64,000 bases of DNA, taken from contig NZ_BDJC01000012.1 in assembly GCF_002005565.1 (NCBI RefSeq), forward strand, positions 62,001 to 126,000, read 5' to 3'. Source of the DNA: Streptomyces sp. JHA26. GTDB taxonomy: Bacteria; Actinomycetota; Actinomycetes; Streptomycetales; Streptomycetaceae. Below, piece by piece: positions 52,798 through 61,018 of this stretch; the stretch's first letter is position 1, and the number at the start of each line of letters is the position of its first letter. The notes under the pieces were generated by a model. That model was not told the origin of the DNA and ran no database searches. It saw only the letters and a program-made list of their open reading frames with translations. The translations under genes and the position numbers were made by a program.

Positions 52798-53283
52798 GTG
52801 AGCGGCAAGGGTGCACCGGAACTGTCCGTACGCAACGTCGGGGACCTCAGGGTCGCCGTCATCGCGTCGCTGTGGCACGACAAGGTGATGGACGGACTGG
52901 TGGACGGCGCCCTGCGCGCCCTGCACGAGCTCGGGATCGACGAGCCGACCCTGCTCAGGGTCCCCGGCAGCTTCGAACTCCCGGTGGTCGCCAAGGTCCT
53001 CGCCGGCCGCGGCTACGACGCGATCGTCGCCCTCGGCGTCGTCATCCGCGGCGGCACCCCCCACTTCGACTACGTCTGCCAGGGCGTCACCCAGGGTCTG
53101 GTCCAGGTGTCCGTCGACACCGGCGTCCCCGTCGGCTTCGGCGTCCTCACCTGCGACACCGAGGAGCAGGCCCTGGACCGGGCCGGCCTCGAGGGCTCCA
53201 GCGAGGACAAGGGACACGAGGCGGTGACCGCGGCCGTCGCCACGGCGGCCACGCTCCGCTCAGTATCCGAACCGTGGCGCTAG
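52798..53283 (+). CDS. ribH: 6,7-dimethyl-8-ribityllumazine synthase
   Basis: 161 residues from GTG 52798, with GAGGAG upstream. It condenses the RibB product with the pyrimidine intermediate and usually forms pentamers or capsids. '[18 protein letters not shown]', '[14 protein letters not shown]' and '[17 protein letters not shown]' (catalytic His) are conserved. It is the last gene of the riboflavin operon. No ribD/ribG is present here, so that step is encoded elsewhere. Confidence 0.96.
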   Translation: MSGKGAPELSVRNVGDLRVAVIASLWHDKVMDGLVDGALRALHELGIDEPTLLRVPGSFELPVVAKVLAGRGYDAIVALGVVIRGGTPHFDYVCQGVTQGLVQVSVDTGVPVGFGVLTCDTEEQALDRAGLEGSSEDKGHEAVTAAVATAATLRSVSEPWR

Positions 53284-53316
53284 GCCGCCCGGCACACGCG
53301 TAAAGTGGGGCCCACC

Positions 53317-53589
53317 ATGTCCAAGAAGACTTTCGAGGAGCTCTTCACCGAGCTCCAGCACAAGGCCGCCAACGGCGATCCCGCCACCTCCCGCACCGCC
53401 GAACTGGTGGACAAGGGGGTCCACGCCATCGGCAAGAAGGTCGTCGAGGAGGCCGCCGAGGTCTGGATGGCCGCCGAGTACGAGGGCAAGGAGGCGGCGG
53501 CCGAGGAGATCTCCCAGCTGCTGTACCACGTCCAGGTGATGATGGTCGCCCGCGGGATCTCCCTGGACGACGTCTACGCCCACCTCTGA
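53317..53589 (+). CDS. hisE: Phosphoribosyl-ATP diphosphatase
   Basis: 90 residues from ATG 53317; the frame is open four codons earlier. All-helical MazG-like fold with '[32 protein letters not shown]', where the acidic residues bind Mg2+. It performs the second step of histidine synthesis. It precedes hisG by 50 bases, a typical actinobacterial pair. A -10-like TAAAGT lies 12 bases upstream. Confidence 0.95.
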   Translation: MSKKTFEELFTELQHKAANGDPATSRTAELVDKGVHAIGKKVVEEAAEVWMAAEYEGKEAAAEEISQLLYHVQVMMVARGISLDDVYAHL

Positions 53590-53639
53590 AGCCCACCGCT
53601 TTCCCCTCACACCCCCCTCACACGAAGGAAGCCGACCTC

Positions 53640-54488
53640 ATGCTGCGCATCGCCGTCCCCAACAAGGGTTCCCTGTCAGGCCCCGCGGGGGAGATGCTGC
53701 ATGAGGCCGGCTACCAGCAGCGCCGCGAGTCCAAGGAACTGCGGATCGTCGACCCGGTGAACGAGGTGGAGTTCTTCTACCTCCGCCCCCGCGACATCGC
53801 GATCTACGTCTCCTCCGGCCGCCTCGACATCGGCATCACCGGCCGCGACCTGCTGGTCGACTCCGGCGCCGACGCCGAGGAGATCCTCCCGCTCGGATTC
53901 GCCCGCTCCACCTTCCGCTTCGCCGCCAAGCCGGGCACCGCGACCGGCATCCAGGACCTCAAGGGCAGGACGGTCGCCACCTCCTACGAGGGCATCGTCG
54001 CGGGCCACCTCGCCGAGCACGGCGTCGACGCCTCCGTCGTCCACCTCGACGGCGCCGTCGAGACCGCCATCGAGCTGGGTGTCGCCGAGGTCATCGCCGA
54101 CGTCGTCGAGACCGGCACCTCGCTGCGCAATGCCGGCTTGGAGGTCTTCGGCGAGCCCATCATGACGTCCGAGGCGGTCGTGATCCGCCGTACCGGCGCC
54201 GACGCGCAGGAGCCCAAGGTCCAGCAGTTCCTGCGCCGCCTCCAGGGCGTCCTGGTGGCCCGGACCTACGTGATGATGGACTACGACTGCCGCGTCGAGC
54301 AGCTGGAGAAGGCCGTCGCGCTCACCCCCGGCCTGGAGTCCCCGACCGTCTCCCCGCTGCACAACGAGGGCTGGGTCGCCGTCCGCGCCATGGTCCCCGC
54401 CAAGGAGGCCCAGCGGATCATGGACGACCTGTACGACATCGGCGCCCGGGCCATCCTGACCACGGCCATCCACGCCTGCCGCCTCTGA
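53640..54488 (+). CDS. hisG: ATP phosphoribosyltransferase, long form
   Basis: 282 residues from ATG 53640, with GAAGGAAG upstream. It carries out the first, feedback-inhibited step of histidine synthesis. The catalytic domains (about 1-210) include 'RIAVPNKGSLSGPAGEML' and 'IADVVETGTSLRNAGLEV' (PRPP loop). The extra C-terminal domain (about 211-282) is the histidine-binding regulatory domain of the long form, so hisZ is not needed. Confidence 0.96.
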   Translation: MLRIAVPNKGSLSGPAGEMLHEAGYQQRRESKELRIVDPVNEVEFFYLRPRDIAIYVSSGRLDIGITGRDLLVDSGADAEEILPLGFARSTFRFAAKPGTATGIQDLKGRTVATSYEGIVAGHLAEHGVDASVVHLDGAVETAIELGVAEVIADVVETGTSLRNAGLEVFGEPIMTSEAVVIRRTGADAQEPKVQQFLRRLQGVLVARTYVMMDYDCRVEQLEKAVALTPGLESPTVSPLHNEGWVAVRAMVPAKEAQRIMDDLYDIGARAILTTAIHACRL

Positions 54489-54539
54489 CCCGCAACCCCT
54501 GACCGTCGTTCCCCCCGCGTGACCCGGAGCACACCCACC

Positions 54540-55019
54540 ATGTCGGACGCACCGTCGGGCGCCGGACCGGACCTGCCCGCCCTGCCCGTCACCTTCCGGC
54601 CGGGCCGCACCCGAGCCGTCCTCATCGGCCTCGCCGTCGCCACCGTCGTGACCGTCTCGGCGGTCGGCGTGCTGCTGAACGGGCTCGGCCCGGGGGAGCG
54701 CCTCAGCTTCGTGCTGACGGCCCTCCTCCTGGCCGGCGTCCTGATGCTGCTGTCCCGGCCCAAGGTCGTCGCCGACGAGTCGGGCGTCACCGTCGTCAAC
54801 CTGACGGCCAAGCGGCGCCTGGAGTGGCCGGAGATCCTCCGGGTCAACCTCCGGGCCGGCGACCCGTGGGTGTTCCTCGACCTCAGCGACGGCACCAGCC
54901 TGCCCGCGCTCGGCATCCAGCCGGGCATCGCCAAGCAGCGCGCCATCGCCGACGCGCGTGCCCTGCGCGCCCTGGTGGAGGCCCGCTCCACCGCCGGCCC
55001 CGAGGCGCCGCGCGGCTGA
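54540..55019 (+). CDS. PH-domain membrane protein
   Basis: 159 residues from ATG 54540; GTG 54519 is an alternative. Two hydrophobic segments (about 32-52 and 60-78) precede a short bacterial PH-like domain, 'VVADESGVTVVNLTAKRRLEWPEI', ending in a helix. From memory a gene of this kind usually follows hisG in Streptomyces. It is probably membrane associated with the domain in the cytosol. Function unknown. Confidence 0.8.
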   Translation: MSDAPSGAGPDLPALPVTFRPGRTRAVLIGLAVATVVTVSAVGVLLNGLGPGERLSFVLTALLLAGVLMLLSRPKVVADESGVTVVNLTAKRRLEWPEILRVNLRAGDPWVFLDLSDGTSLPALGIQPGIAKQRAIADARALRALVEARSTAGPEAPRG

Positions 55020-55296
55020 CCGGGCACGCCGCCGGGACGCGCCGGGAACCACCCGGGGACCGGCTCGGCGGCGTCCACCCTGCCGCACATCCCCTTTTCG
55101 TGATTAATCTGGGAACGGAGACGCGGTCGTCGCGTCTCCCCCCTGTCGCTCCACCCGGTGCGCGGGGGTTCCCGCTACCCGAGGAGTGACTTCCCCCGGC
55201 GATGGACGGATCGTCCTGCAGTACCTGCGCCGCCCCCTGCCGACATAGCGCGGACCACGCCCACGAGGTGCGCGTCCCCGCTCGGGCGGCGGCATC
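55020..55296 (+). promoter_or_regulatory. Structured leader before the CNNM genes
   Basis: 277 bases without a gene. A perfect 9-base hairpin (55117-55125 and 55131-55139) follows an AT-rich patch with TAATCT (55104-55109), and a GGGGG (55162 region) / CCCCC (55194 region) pairing could form further down. I compared it by eye with the M-box, ydaO and yybP-ykoY patterns and found no match. It may be a long regulated leader. Confidence 0.35.
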
Positions 55297-56628
55297 ATGA
55301 CCACCCCCCTGCTGCTCCTGGCAGCCGCGTTCCTGCTGATCCTGGCCAACGGCTTCTTCGTCGCGGCCGAGTTCGGCCTCGTGACGGTCGAACGGCCGGA
55401 CGCCGAACAGGCCGCCGCCGACGGCGACCGGCGTGCCCGCCGGGTCGTCGAGTCCCTCAAGGAGCTGTCCTTCCAGCTCTCCGGGACCCAGCTCGGCATC
55501 ACCATCACCTCCCTCGTCGTCGGCATGCTCGCCGAACCGGCCCTCGCCCGGCTGCTGAACGGCCCGTTCACCTCGGTCGGCGTCCCCGACGGCGCCGTGT
55601 CCGGCGTGTCGGTGGTCGTCGGCATGCTGCTGGCCTCGGCCGTGCAGATGGTGATCGGCGAACTCGTGCCCAAGAACTGGGCGGTGTCCAGGCCGCTGCA
55701 CGTCGCGCGCTTCGTCGCCGGCCCGCAGCACGTCTTCGCGCGGCTGTTCCGCCCCGTGATCTCCGCGCTGAACACCGTCGCCAACCGGCTCGTGCGCATG
55801 CTCGGCATCGAGCCGGCCGAGGAACTGGCCTCCGCCCGCACCCCCGGCGAACTGGTCTCCCTCGCCCGGCACTCCGCCCGGGCCGGCGCCCTGGAACAGG
55901 ACACCGCGGACCTCTTCGTCCGCACCCTGTCCCTGGGCGAGCTGACCGCACAGCACGTCATGACCCCCCGCGTGAGGGTCAGCGCCCTGCAGTCCTCGGC
56001 GACCGCCGAGGACGTGGTCAACCTGACCCGCGCCACCGGTCTGTCCCGCTTCCCCGTCTACCGGGAGAAGATCGACGAGATCGTCGGCATGGTCCACCTC
56101 AAGGACGCCCTCGCAGTCCCCGCGCACGACCGGCTGCGCACCCCCGCCGGCCGCATCGCCCGCCCGGCCCTGCTCGTCCCCGAGACCCTGCCCGTACGGC
56201 CGCTGCTCACCCGCCTGCGCAGCGAGCAGCCCATCGCGGTCGTCGTCGACGAGTACGGCGGGACCGCCGGCGTCGTCACCCTGGAGGACATCGTCGAGGA
56301 GATCGTCGGCGAGGTCCGCGACGAGCACGACGGACTGGACGTGCCCGAACTCGCCCCGGCCCCGCCCGAGGACGGCCGCCCCGCCTGGGACGTCGACGGC
56401 AGCTGCCGCGTCGACGCCCTGCGCCGCGTCGGCCTGGAACCGCCCGAGGGACCGTACGAGACGGTGGCCGGTCTGGTCGCCGACCTGCTCGGCCGTATCC
56501 CGGCCGTCGGGGACCGGGCCGAACTGCCCGGCTGGCGGCTGTCGGTACGGCAGGTCGGCCACTACCGCGCCGAACGGATACGACTGGTGCGCACGGCGCC
56601 GGCCCCCGTGCCGGAGGCCGCCCGATGA
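55297..56628 (+). CDS. CNNM/CorC (HlyC)-type transmembrane protein 1
   Basis: 443 residues from ATG 55297. The CNNM membrane domain (about 1-195) begins 'LLLAAAFLLILANGFFVAAEF', with 'QLGITITSLVVGMLAEP' and 'MVIGELVPKNWAV'. A pair of CBS domains follows (about 210-335, 'HVMTPRVRVSALQSS', 'VVVDEYGGTAGVVTLEDIVEEIVGE'), then a CorC_HlyC C-terminal domain. Homologues transport or sense Mg2+/Co2+ at the membrane. It is coupled to the next gene by ATGA. Confidence 0.92.
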   Translation: MTTPLLLLAAAFLLILANGFFVAAEFGLVTVERPDAEQAAADGDRRARRVVESLKELSFQLSGTQLGITITSLVVGMLAEPALARLLNGPFTSVGVPDGAVSGVSVVVGMLLASAVQMVIGELVPKNWAVSRPLHVARFVAGPQHVFARLFRPVISALNTVANRLVRMLGIEPAEELASARTPGELVSLARHSARAGALEQDTADLFVRTLSLGELTAQHVMTPRVRVSALQSSATAEDVVNLTRATGLSRFPVYREKIDEIVGMVHLKDALAVPAHDRLRTPAGRIARPALLVPETLPVRPLLTRLRSEQPIAVVVDEYGGTAGVVTLEDIVEEIVGEVRDEHDGLDVPELAPAPPEDGRPAWDVDGSCRVDALRRVGLEPPEGPYETVAGLVADLLGRIPAVGDRAELPGWRLSVRQVGHYRAERIRLVRTAPAPVPEAAR

Positions 56629-57701
56629 GCGTCCTGCAACTGCTGTTCGCCGCGCTGCTCGTGCTCGCCAACGGCTTCTTCGTCGGCGCCGAGTTCGCGC
56701 TCGTCTCGGTACGCCGAAGCCAGATCGAACCGCTCGGCACCGCCCGCGCCCGGCAGGTGCTGTACGGGCTGGAGCGGCTGCCGCAGATGATGGCCGCCGC
56801 CCAGTTCGGCATCACCGTCTGCTCGCTGACGCTCGGCGCGGTCGCCGAGCCCACGGTCGCCCACCTGCTGGAGCCGGTCTTCGAGTGGATCCACCTGCCG
56901 CACGGCATGATCCACCCGCTCGGCTACGTCATCGCGCTGGCCGCCGTCGTCTTCTGCCACCTCGTCATCGGCGAGATGGTCCCGAAGAACCTCGCGATGG
57001 CCGCCCCCGAGAAGGCCGCCCTGTGGCTGAGCCCCGGCCTGGTCGCCTTCGCCCGCCTGTGCAAGCCGATCACCCTCGCGCTCGGCGCCTGCGCCCAGGG
57101 CATCCTGCGGCTGTTCCGCGTCGAGCCGAAGGACGAGGTCGAGGCGGTCTTCACCAGCGAGCAGCTCAACCGGCTGGTCGAGGACGCCGGCCAGGCCGGC
57201 CTGCTCGACCCGGAGGAGCAGGAGCGCCTGGAGGACGCCCTGGAACTGGGCTCGCGCCCGGTGACGGACGTGCTCCTCGGGCGCGATTCCCTGGTGACGG
57301 TCGGCCCCGCGGTCACGCCGGGCGAGATCGTCGCGCTCACCGCCCGCACCGGGTACTCCCGCTTCCCGGTCGCGGCGGACACGGGCGCCTTCATGGGGTA
57401 CCTGCACGTCAAGGACGTCCTCGACGTGGAGGACTCCGACCGCGCGGTGCCCCAGCGGCTGTGGCGGCCGATGACGACCCTGCGCCCGGAGCTCCCGCTC
57501 GACGACGCCCTCACCGTCATGCGCCGCGCCGCGACCCACCTGGCCCAGGTGGCCGACGCGTCCGGCAGGGTACTGGGCCTGGTCGCCCTGGAGGACGTAC
57601 TCGAACTCCTGGTCGGCGAGGTCCGGGACCCGGCCCACCGGGAGGTGCCGGCGGTGACGGAACAAAGGGCGAGCGGGGCACCGGAGGAGGCACTCGCCTA
57701 G
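56625..57701 (+). CDS. CNNM/CorC-type transmembrane protein 2
   Basis: 358 residues from ATG 56625. The CNNM domain opens 'LLFAALLVLANGFFVGAEFALVSV' and has 'QFGITVCSLTLGAVAEP' and 'HLVIGEMVPKNLAM'. CBS domains follow (about 205-330). The last motif 'LVALEDVLELLVGEVRD' is kept, but the CorC_HlyC domain of protein 1 is missing. The two proteins probably form a heteromeric ion transporter. A 15-bp hairpin follows. Confidence 0.92.
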   Translation: MSVLQLLFAALLVLANGFFVGAEFALVSVRRSQIEPLGTARARQVLYGLERLPQMMAAAQFGITVCSLTLGAVAEPTVAHLLEPVFEWIHLPHGMIHPLGYVIALAAVVFCHLVIGEMVPKNLAMAAPEKAALWLSPGLVAFARLCKPITLALGACAQGILRLFRVEPKDEVEAVFTSEQLNRLVEDAGQAGLLDPEEQERLEDALELGSRPVTDVLLGRDSLVTVGPAVTPGEIVALTARTGYSRFPVAADTGAFMGYLHVKDVLDVEDSDRAVPQRLWRPMTTLRPELPLDDALTVMRRAATHLAQVADASGRVLGLVALEDVLELLVGEVRDPAHREVPAVTEQRASGAPEEALA

Positions 57702-57708
57702 CCGCGGG

Positions 57709-57747
57709 GCCGTGCCCGCAGCCGGCCGTCGTGGCTGCGGGCACGGC
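57709..57747. terminator. 15-bp hairpin between convergent genes
   Basis: The arms 57709-57723 and 57733-57747 are perfectly complementary over 15 bases with a nine-base loop. It starts eight bases after the second CNNM gene and faces the end of the minus-strand ATPase gene at 57807, so it may serve both. Confidence 0.78.
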
Positions 57748-57806
57748 GTGCCTCCCACGGTGCCCGAGCGGCCCGGGGGTGCCGTACGACGGCCCGGGCG
57801 GAACGG

Positions 57807-59672
57807 CTAGACCCCCGGAGGGTCCTGCGGCCCCCGCCCCGACAGCACCTCCCCGTACGCCTGCATCAGATCCGGCAACCGCAACGTCGCCAGGTCCTCC
57901 CGCGTCAACGTCCCGGGGTACCCGGACAACCGCAGATCCCGGTACGCGCAGCTCTTCTCGTACAGCGTCCGCAGGAACCGCCCGTTCCCCAACTCGTCGA
58001 TCCACCCCTGGTCGACCACGTGCCCGGCGATCGACCGCAGCTCGTCGAGCGCCTCCTCGTCCCACGCGTCCCCGTTCTCCGCGGCGAGCACCTCACCGAT
58101 CGCGGTCAGTTCCAGCGGCCGGTACGACGGGAAGTCCACGCGGGTGGTGAACCGGGACGACAGCCCGGGATTGGCGGCCAGCAGCCGGTCCATGCCCTCC
58201 GGGTAACCGGCGAGGATCACCACCAGGTGGTCGCGGTTGTCCTCGGCCCGCTTCAGCAGCACCTGCAACGCCTCGTCCCCGTACGCGTCGCCCTTGCCGT
58301 ACCCCGAGTTGGACAGCGAGTAGGCCTCGTCGACGAACAGCACACCGCCGAGCGCGGAGTCGATCAGCTCGTTGGCCTTCACGGCCGTCTGGCCCAGGTA
58401 CTCGCCGACCAGGTCGGCCCGCTGCGCCTCGACGAGGTGGTCGCCGCCCAGCAGGCCGAGGGCGTAGAAGACGCGGCCCAGGATGCGGGCCACGGTGGTC
58501 TTGCCGGTGCCCGAGGGGCCGGAGAAGACGAAGTGGCGTTTGGGAGGCTGGACCGGCAGACCCTGCCCGGCCCGCAGCCGGGCCATGTTCAGCTGTGCGG
58601 ACAGGGCCTTGACCTGCCGTTTCACCGGCTCGAGGCCCACCATGCGCTCCAGTTCGGCGAGCGCGTCCTCCAGTAACGCCGGGTCCGTGGGCCCGGTGGG
58701 CAGGGACGGGTCCGGCGCGCCGGCCCGCTCGCGTACCGGAGGACCGGTCAGGGAGGGAAGCGCCCCGGACGGCGGCGGCACGGGGTCGGAGAGTTTCAGG
58801 TCGCGTTCCTCGGCACCGAAGAGCGGATCGAGCCCGTCGGGCCCGCCCACGCCGTCCGGTCCGGCACCGGCCGGGGCGAGCCCCGCGAGGTCGGCCGGGT
58901 CGTCGTAGCCGTCGCCCTCGGCGATCGCCGCCAGCCGGGCCGAGGTGTCCATGAAGGCCGGGTCGACGCGGTGCACGGCCCGGTACAGGGGCAGCGCCGC
59001 GGCGCTGCGGCCCGTGCCCTCGTGGGCCCGCGCCAGCCAGTAGCGCAGCTCCTTGCGCTGCGGCTGCTCGCTGCGGCACCGCATGAGCGCGGCCGACAGC
59101 AGCGGTTCGGCCTGTCCGTACATCTCCAGCCGTACCCGCGCCATTCCGCTGAACAGGCCGGCCTCGATGCCCAGCAGGGGATCGCCGAGCAGCGGATCGG
59201 TGTGCCGGACGAGTTGTTCCCAGTCCTTGACGAGGTAGGCGCGGCAGGCGTGCAGGAAGCGGACCTGGGGATCGGCCTCCACCGGCGGCAGCCCGGCGAG
59301 CGCCCGGTCCAGCTCCGGCACGTGGCGGCCGTCCAGCCAGTGCGAGGCGTGCGCGAGCAGCAGGTCGCGCGGGGTCTCCAGCACTGGCTGGACCCACCAG
59401 CCCAGCCAGTACCAGGAGTTGAGCGTACGACGGTGCCGGGCGCGCTGTTCGCCGAAGCGGTCCCGGTGCCGGAACATCCGCAGCAGCGCGTTCGTGGTGT
59501 CGACGCGCAGCGCGTGCAGTCCCAGCCAGCCGTCGGCCATCGTGGGATCGATGCGCACCGCGGTCCGGAACTCCTCCTCCGCCTGCGGATAGGCCCCCAT
59601 GGTGTAGGCGTCCACGCCGCGCAGCCAGGCGAGGTCGGCCGGGGCCTGCGGGCCCTGCGTGCCGAAGTCCAT
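57807..59672 (-). CDS. EccA/CbxX-like AAA+ ATPase with TPR N-terminus
   Basis: 621 residues from ATG at 59672, with GGGGGAC upstream; the frame is open 102 codons further. Residues 1-275 are helical TPR-like repeats ('EEEFRTAVRIDPTMADGWLGL', 'LPLYRAVHRVDPAFMD'). A Pro-rich linker leads to a CbxX-type AAA+ domain with Walker A K391 ('GPSGTGKTT'), Walker B D448-E449 ('VLFVDEAYSL') and 'SSRFTTRVDFPSY' sensors. The architecture is that of EccA of type VII secretion, but no other secretion gene is nearby. Confidence 0.9.
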   Translation of the reverse strand: MDFGTQGPQAPADLAWLRGVDAYTMGAYPQAEEEFRTAVRIDPTMADGWLGLHALRVDTTNALLRMFRHRDRFGEQRARHRRTLNSWYWLGWWVQPVLETPRDLLLAHASHWLDGRHVPELDRALAGLPPVEADPQVRFLHACRAYLVKDWEQLVRHTDPLLGDPLLGIEAGLFSGMARVRLEMYGQAEPLLSAALMRCRSEQPQRKELRYWLARAHEGTGRSAAALPLYRAVHRVDPAFMDTSARLAAIAEGDGYDDPADLAGLAPAGAGPDGVGGPDGLDPLFGAEERDLKLSDPVPPPSGALPSLTGPPVRERAGAPDPSLPTGPTDPALLEDALAELERMVGLEPVKRQVKALSAQLNMARLRAGQGLPVQPPKRHFVFSGPSGTGKTTVARILGRVFYALGLLGGDHLVEAQRADLVGEYLGQTAVKANELIDSALGGVLFVDEAYSLSNSGYGKGDAYGDEALQVLLKRAEDNRDHLVVILAGYPEGMDRLLAANPGLSSRFTTRVDFPSYRPLELTAIGEVLAAENGDAWDEEALDELRSIAGHVVDQGWIDELGNGRFLRTLYEKSCAYRDLRLSGYPGTLTREDLATLRLPDLMQAYGEVLSGRGPQDPPGV

Positions 59673-59952
59673 CACGTCCCCCACGAACCGTGCCCCCGTC
59701 GGTATGCCATCGGGCCGTCGCCCGTCGGCGCTCCGCTCCAACCGCTGTACGGGCGACCGGAGTTGCAAGGTGCGCGCAGCGGCCGTCCGTAGGTCGCACA
59801 CCGAGGGCATCGTACCCGTGGCGGTCTTCCCTCCGAAGGGTGCCGGGGCGGGTCGTTTCCCGGGACGGGAGCAGGCGGGGCGCACGCGGGGCGGTGACCG
59901 AGGGTGATCGTTGTGCGCCGTGGAGCAGCCGGGATCGGGCTCCAGGGCAGAA

Positions 59953-59990
59953 CGAAGCCCCCGGTCACGGGGGAACAACCGGGGGCTTCG
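59953..59990 (-). terminator. 13-bp hairpin downstream of the kinase gene
   Basis: The arms 59953-59965 and 59978-59990 are perfectly complementary over 13 bases with a 12-base loop. It could terminate the minus-strand kinase gene (stop at 60127) or, more interestingly, the short transcript predicted from 60026-60055. The remaining 454-base gap (59673-60126) shows nothing else I can name. Confidence 0.65.
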
Positions 59991-60021
59991 TGTCTGCGGG
60001 CGGTTCCGAATGACCGCACAT
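59965..60021 (-). CDS. Possible leaderless 18-codon mini-ORF
   Basis: On the minus strand ATG 60021-60019 opens an 18-codon frame, MCGHSEPPADTKPPVVPP, ending at TGA 59967-59965. The predicted transcript start from the promoter at 60026-60055 falls at this ATG. The reading frame runs through the 5' arm and loop of the hairpin at 59953-59990. Seven of 18 residues are proline. It may be an attenuator leader or chance. No conservation can be checked here. Confidence 0.25.
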   Translation of the reverse strand: MCGHSEPPADTKPPVVPP

Positions 60022-60025
60022 TGAG

Positions 60026-60055
60026 AACGTAAGACCTGTACGGGCCCTGGGTCAA
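60026..60055 (-). promoter_or_regulatory. Promoter candidate on the minus strand
   Basis: On the minus strand TTGACC (60055-60050), an 18-base spacer and TACGTT (60031-60026) make one of the better HrdB-like matches in the window. The expected start point is near 60019, followed within 70 bases by a hairpin. Confidence 0.5.
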
Positions 60056-60126
60056 GCAGAGTTGAGACGCTCCGGCGAGTCGTGGGGGAGCGGTCTTCAC
60101 AAGTTCAACACACTGCGGAGATGTCG

Positions 60127-60792
60127 TCACTCACCGTGATGAAGGTCGTCAAGGTTCGAAGGTGCGGCAGGCCCCGGAAGCACCTCGTACCCCTCGCCCC
60201 TCTGCCGCACCAGTAGGTGCGCGAAGGTGCGCGAGGGGTCATCCGCGAAGTGCCGGCGCTCCGCCGGGACCCACCCGTCCCAGAACGTCCGCTGTTCCGC
60301 TCCGTCGCGAGCCCGTCCACGACTCCACGCCTCCTCGCACGGCAGCTCCATCCACAGCAGGAGGGCCAGGTGCGGGCGCAGGTCCCGGCGGCCCGCGCCG
60401 ACCCCCTCGACGAGGACGACCGGCGCGGGCGGCAGGGCGCGGGGCGCCGCGAAGCGGCGGGCGTGCCAGTCGTAGGGCGCGTAATGCGCGGTGTCGCCGC
60501 GTCGCAGGGGCTCGACCACCTGGGCCAGCAGCCGCCCGGTCCAGCCGAACAGCTCGTCGTGGCTGGCGATGTCGTCGAGGTGCAGCACCGGCGCGCCGCC
60601 CAGCGTGCCGGCCAGCCGTCCGGCGAAGGTGGACTTCCCCGACCCGGCGTGCCCGTCGATGCCGACGAGACGCACGGGCCCGCACGAGGGGGGCAGCCGG
60701 CGGATCCGGGCGGCGAGGTCGTGGATGACGGTGTCCTGGGCGGAGCGGAGGGACGGACGGGTGTTCGCCCAGCACTCTAGCCGCGTCCGCAC
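60127..60792 (-). CDS. Uridine-kinase-like P-loop protein
   Basis: 221 residues if translation starts at the GTG at 60792, which has GAGGG just upstream; the frame is open far further, through a tandem repeat. Walker A is 'LVGIDGHAGSGKSTFAGRL', followed by 'VLHLDDIASHDELFGWTGRL' and 'VVLVEGVGAGRRDLRPHLAL', typical of the uridine kinase/phosphoribulokinase-like group. The substrate is uncertain. It diverges from the secreted peptidase gene. Confidence 0.8.
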   Translation of the reverse strand: MRTRLECWANTRPSLRSAQDTVIHDLAARIRRLPPSCGPVRLVGIDGHAGSGKSTFAGRLAGTLGGAPVLHLDDIASHDELFGWTGRLLAQVVEPLRRGDTAHYAPYDWHARRFAAPRALPPAPVVLVEGVGAGRRDLRPHLALLLWMELPCEEAWSRGRARDGAEQRTFWDGWVPAERRHFADDPSRTFAHLLVRQRGEGYEVLPGPAAPSNLDDLHHGE

Positions 60793-60854
60793 GGCCCTCG
60801 GCGTCCGCACGGCCCCCGGCGTCCGCCCGGCCCCCGGCGTCCGCCCGCACCGGG
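60783..60854. repeat. Four tandem 18-bp repeats at the kinase start
   Basis: Units begin at 60783, 60801, 60819 and 60837 with the pattern GCGTCCGCACGGCCCTCG and differ at a few positions. On the minus strand the first unit reads CGAGGGCCGTGCGGACGC, which contains a ribosome-site-like GAGGG and a GTG. The first two units keep the GTG; the last two have GGG instead. If translated, each unit encodes a six-residue RTPGAV-like repeat. Confidence 0.7.
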
Positions 60855-61018
60855 CGGCCTCCCGCCCCCTCCGCCCTGCTCCGTGCCACTGGTCGACACC
60901 AATGTTCATGGCGTGGCGTGCGCAGAAGTGCTGGCAGGAGTGGCAGCCTGCGGCCATAGTTGGCGCACATCCGTGCAACGGACCCGCCCCGACTCGCACA
61001 CCTGGGGGTCTCCCACCC

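Noticed and set aside
55020..55296. M-box, ydaO or yybP-ykoY riboswitch before the CNNM genes
   Set aside because: The diagnostic core sequences of these classes are not visible, so only an unnamed structured leader is recorded.
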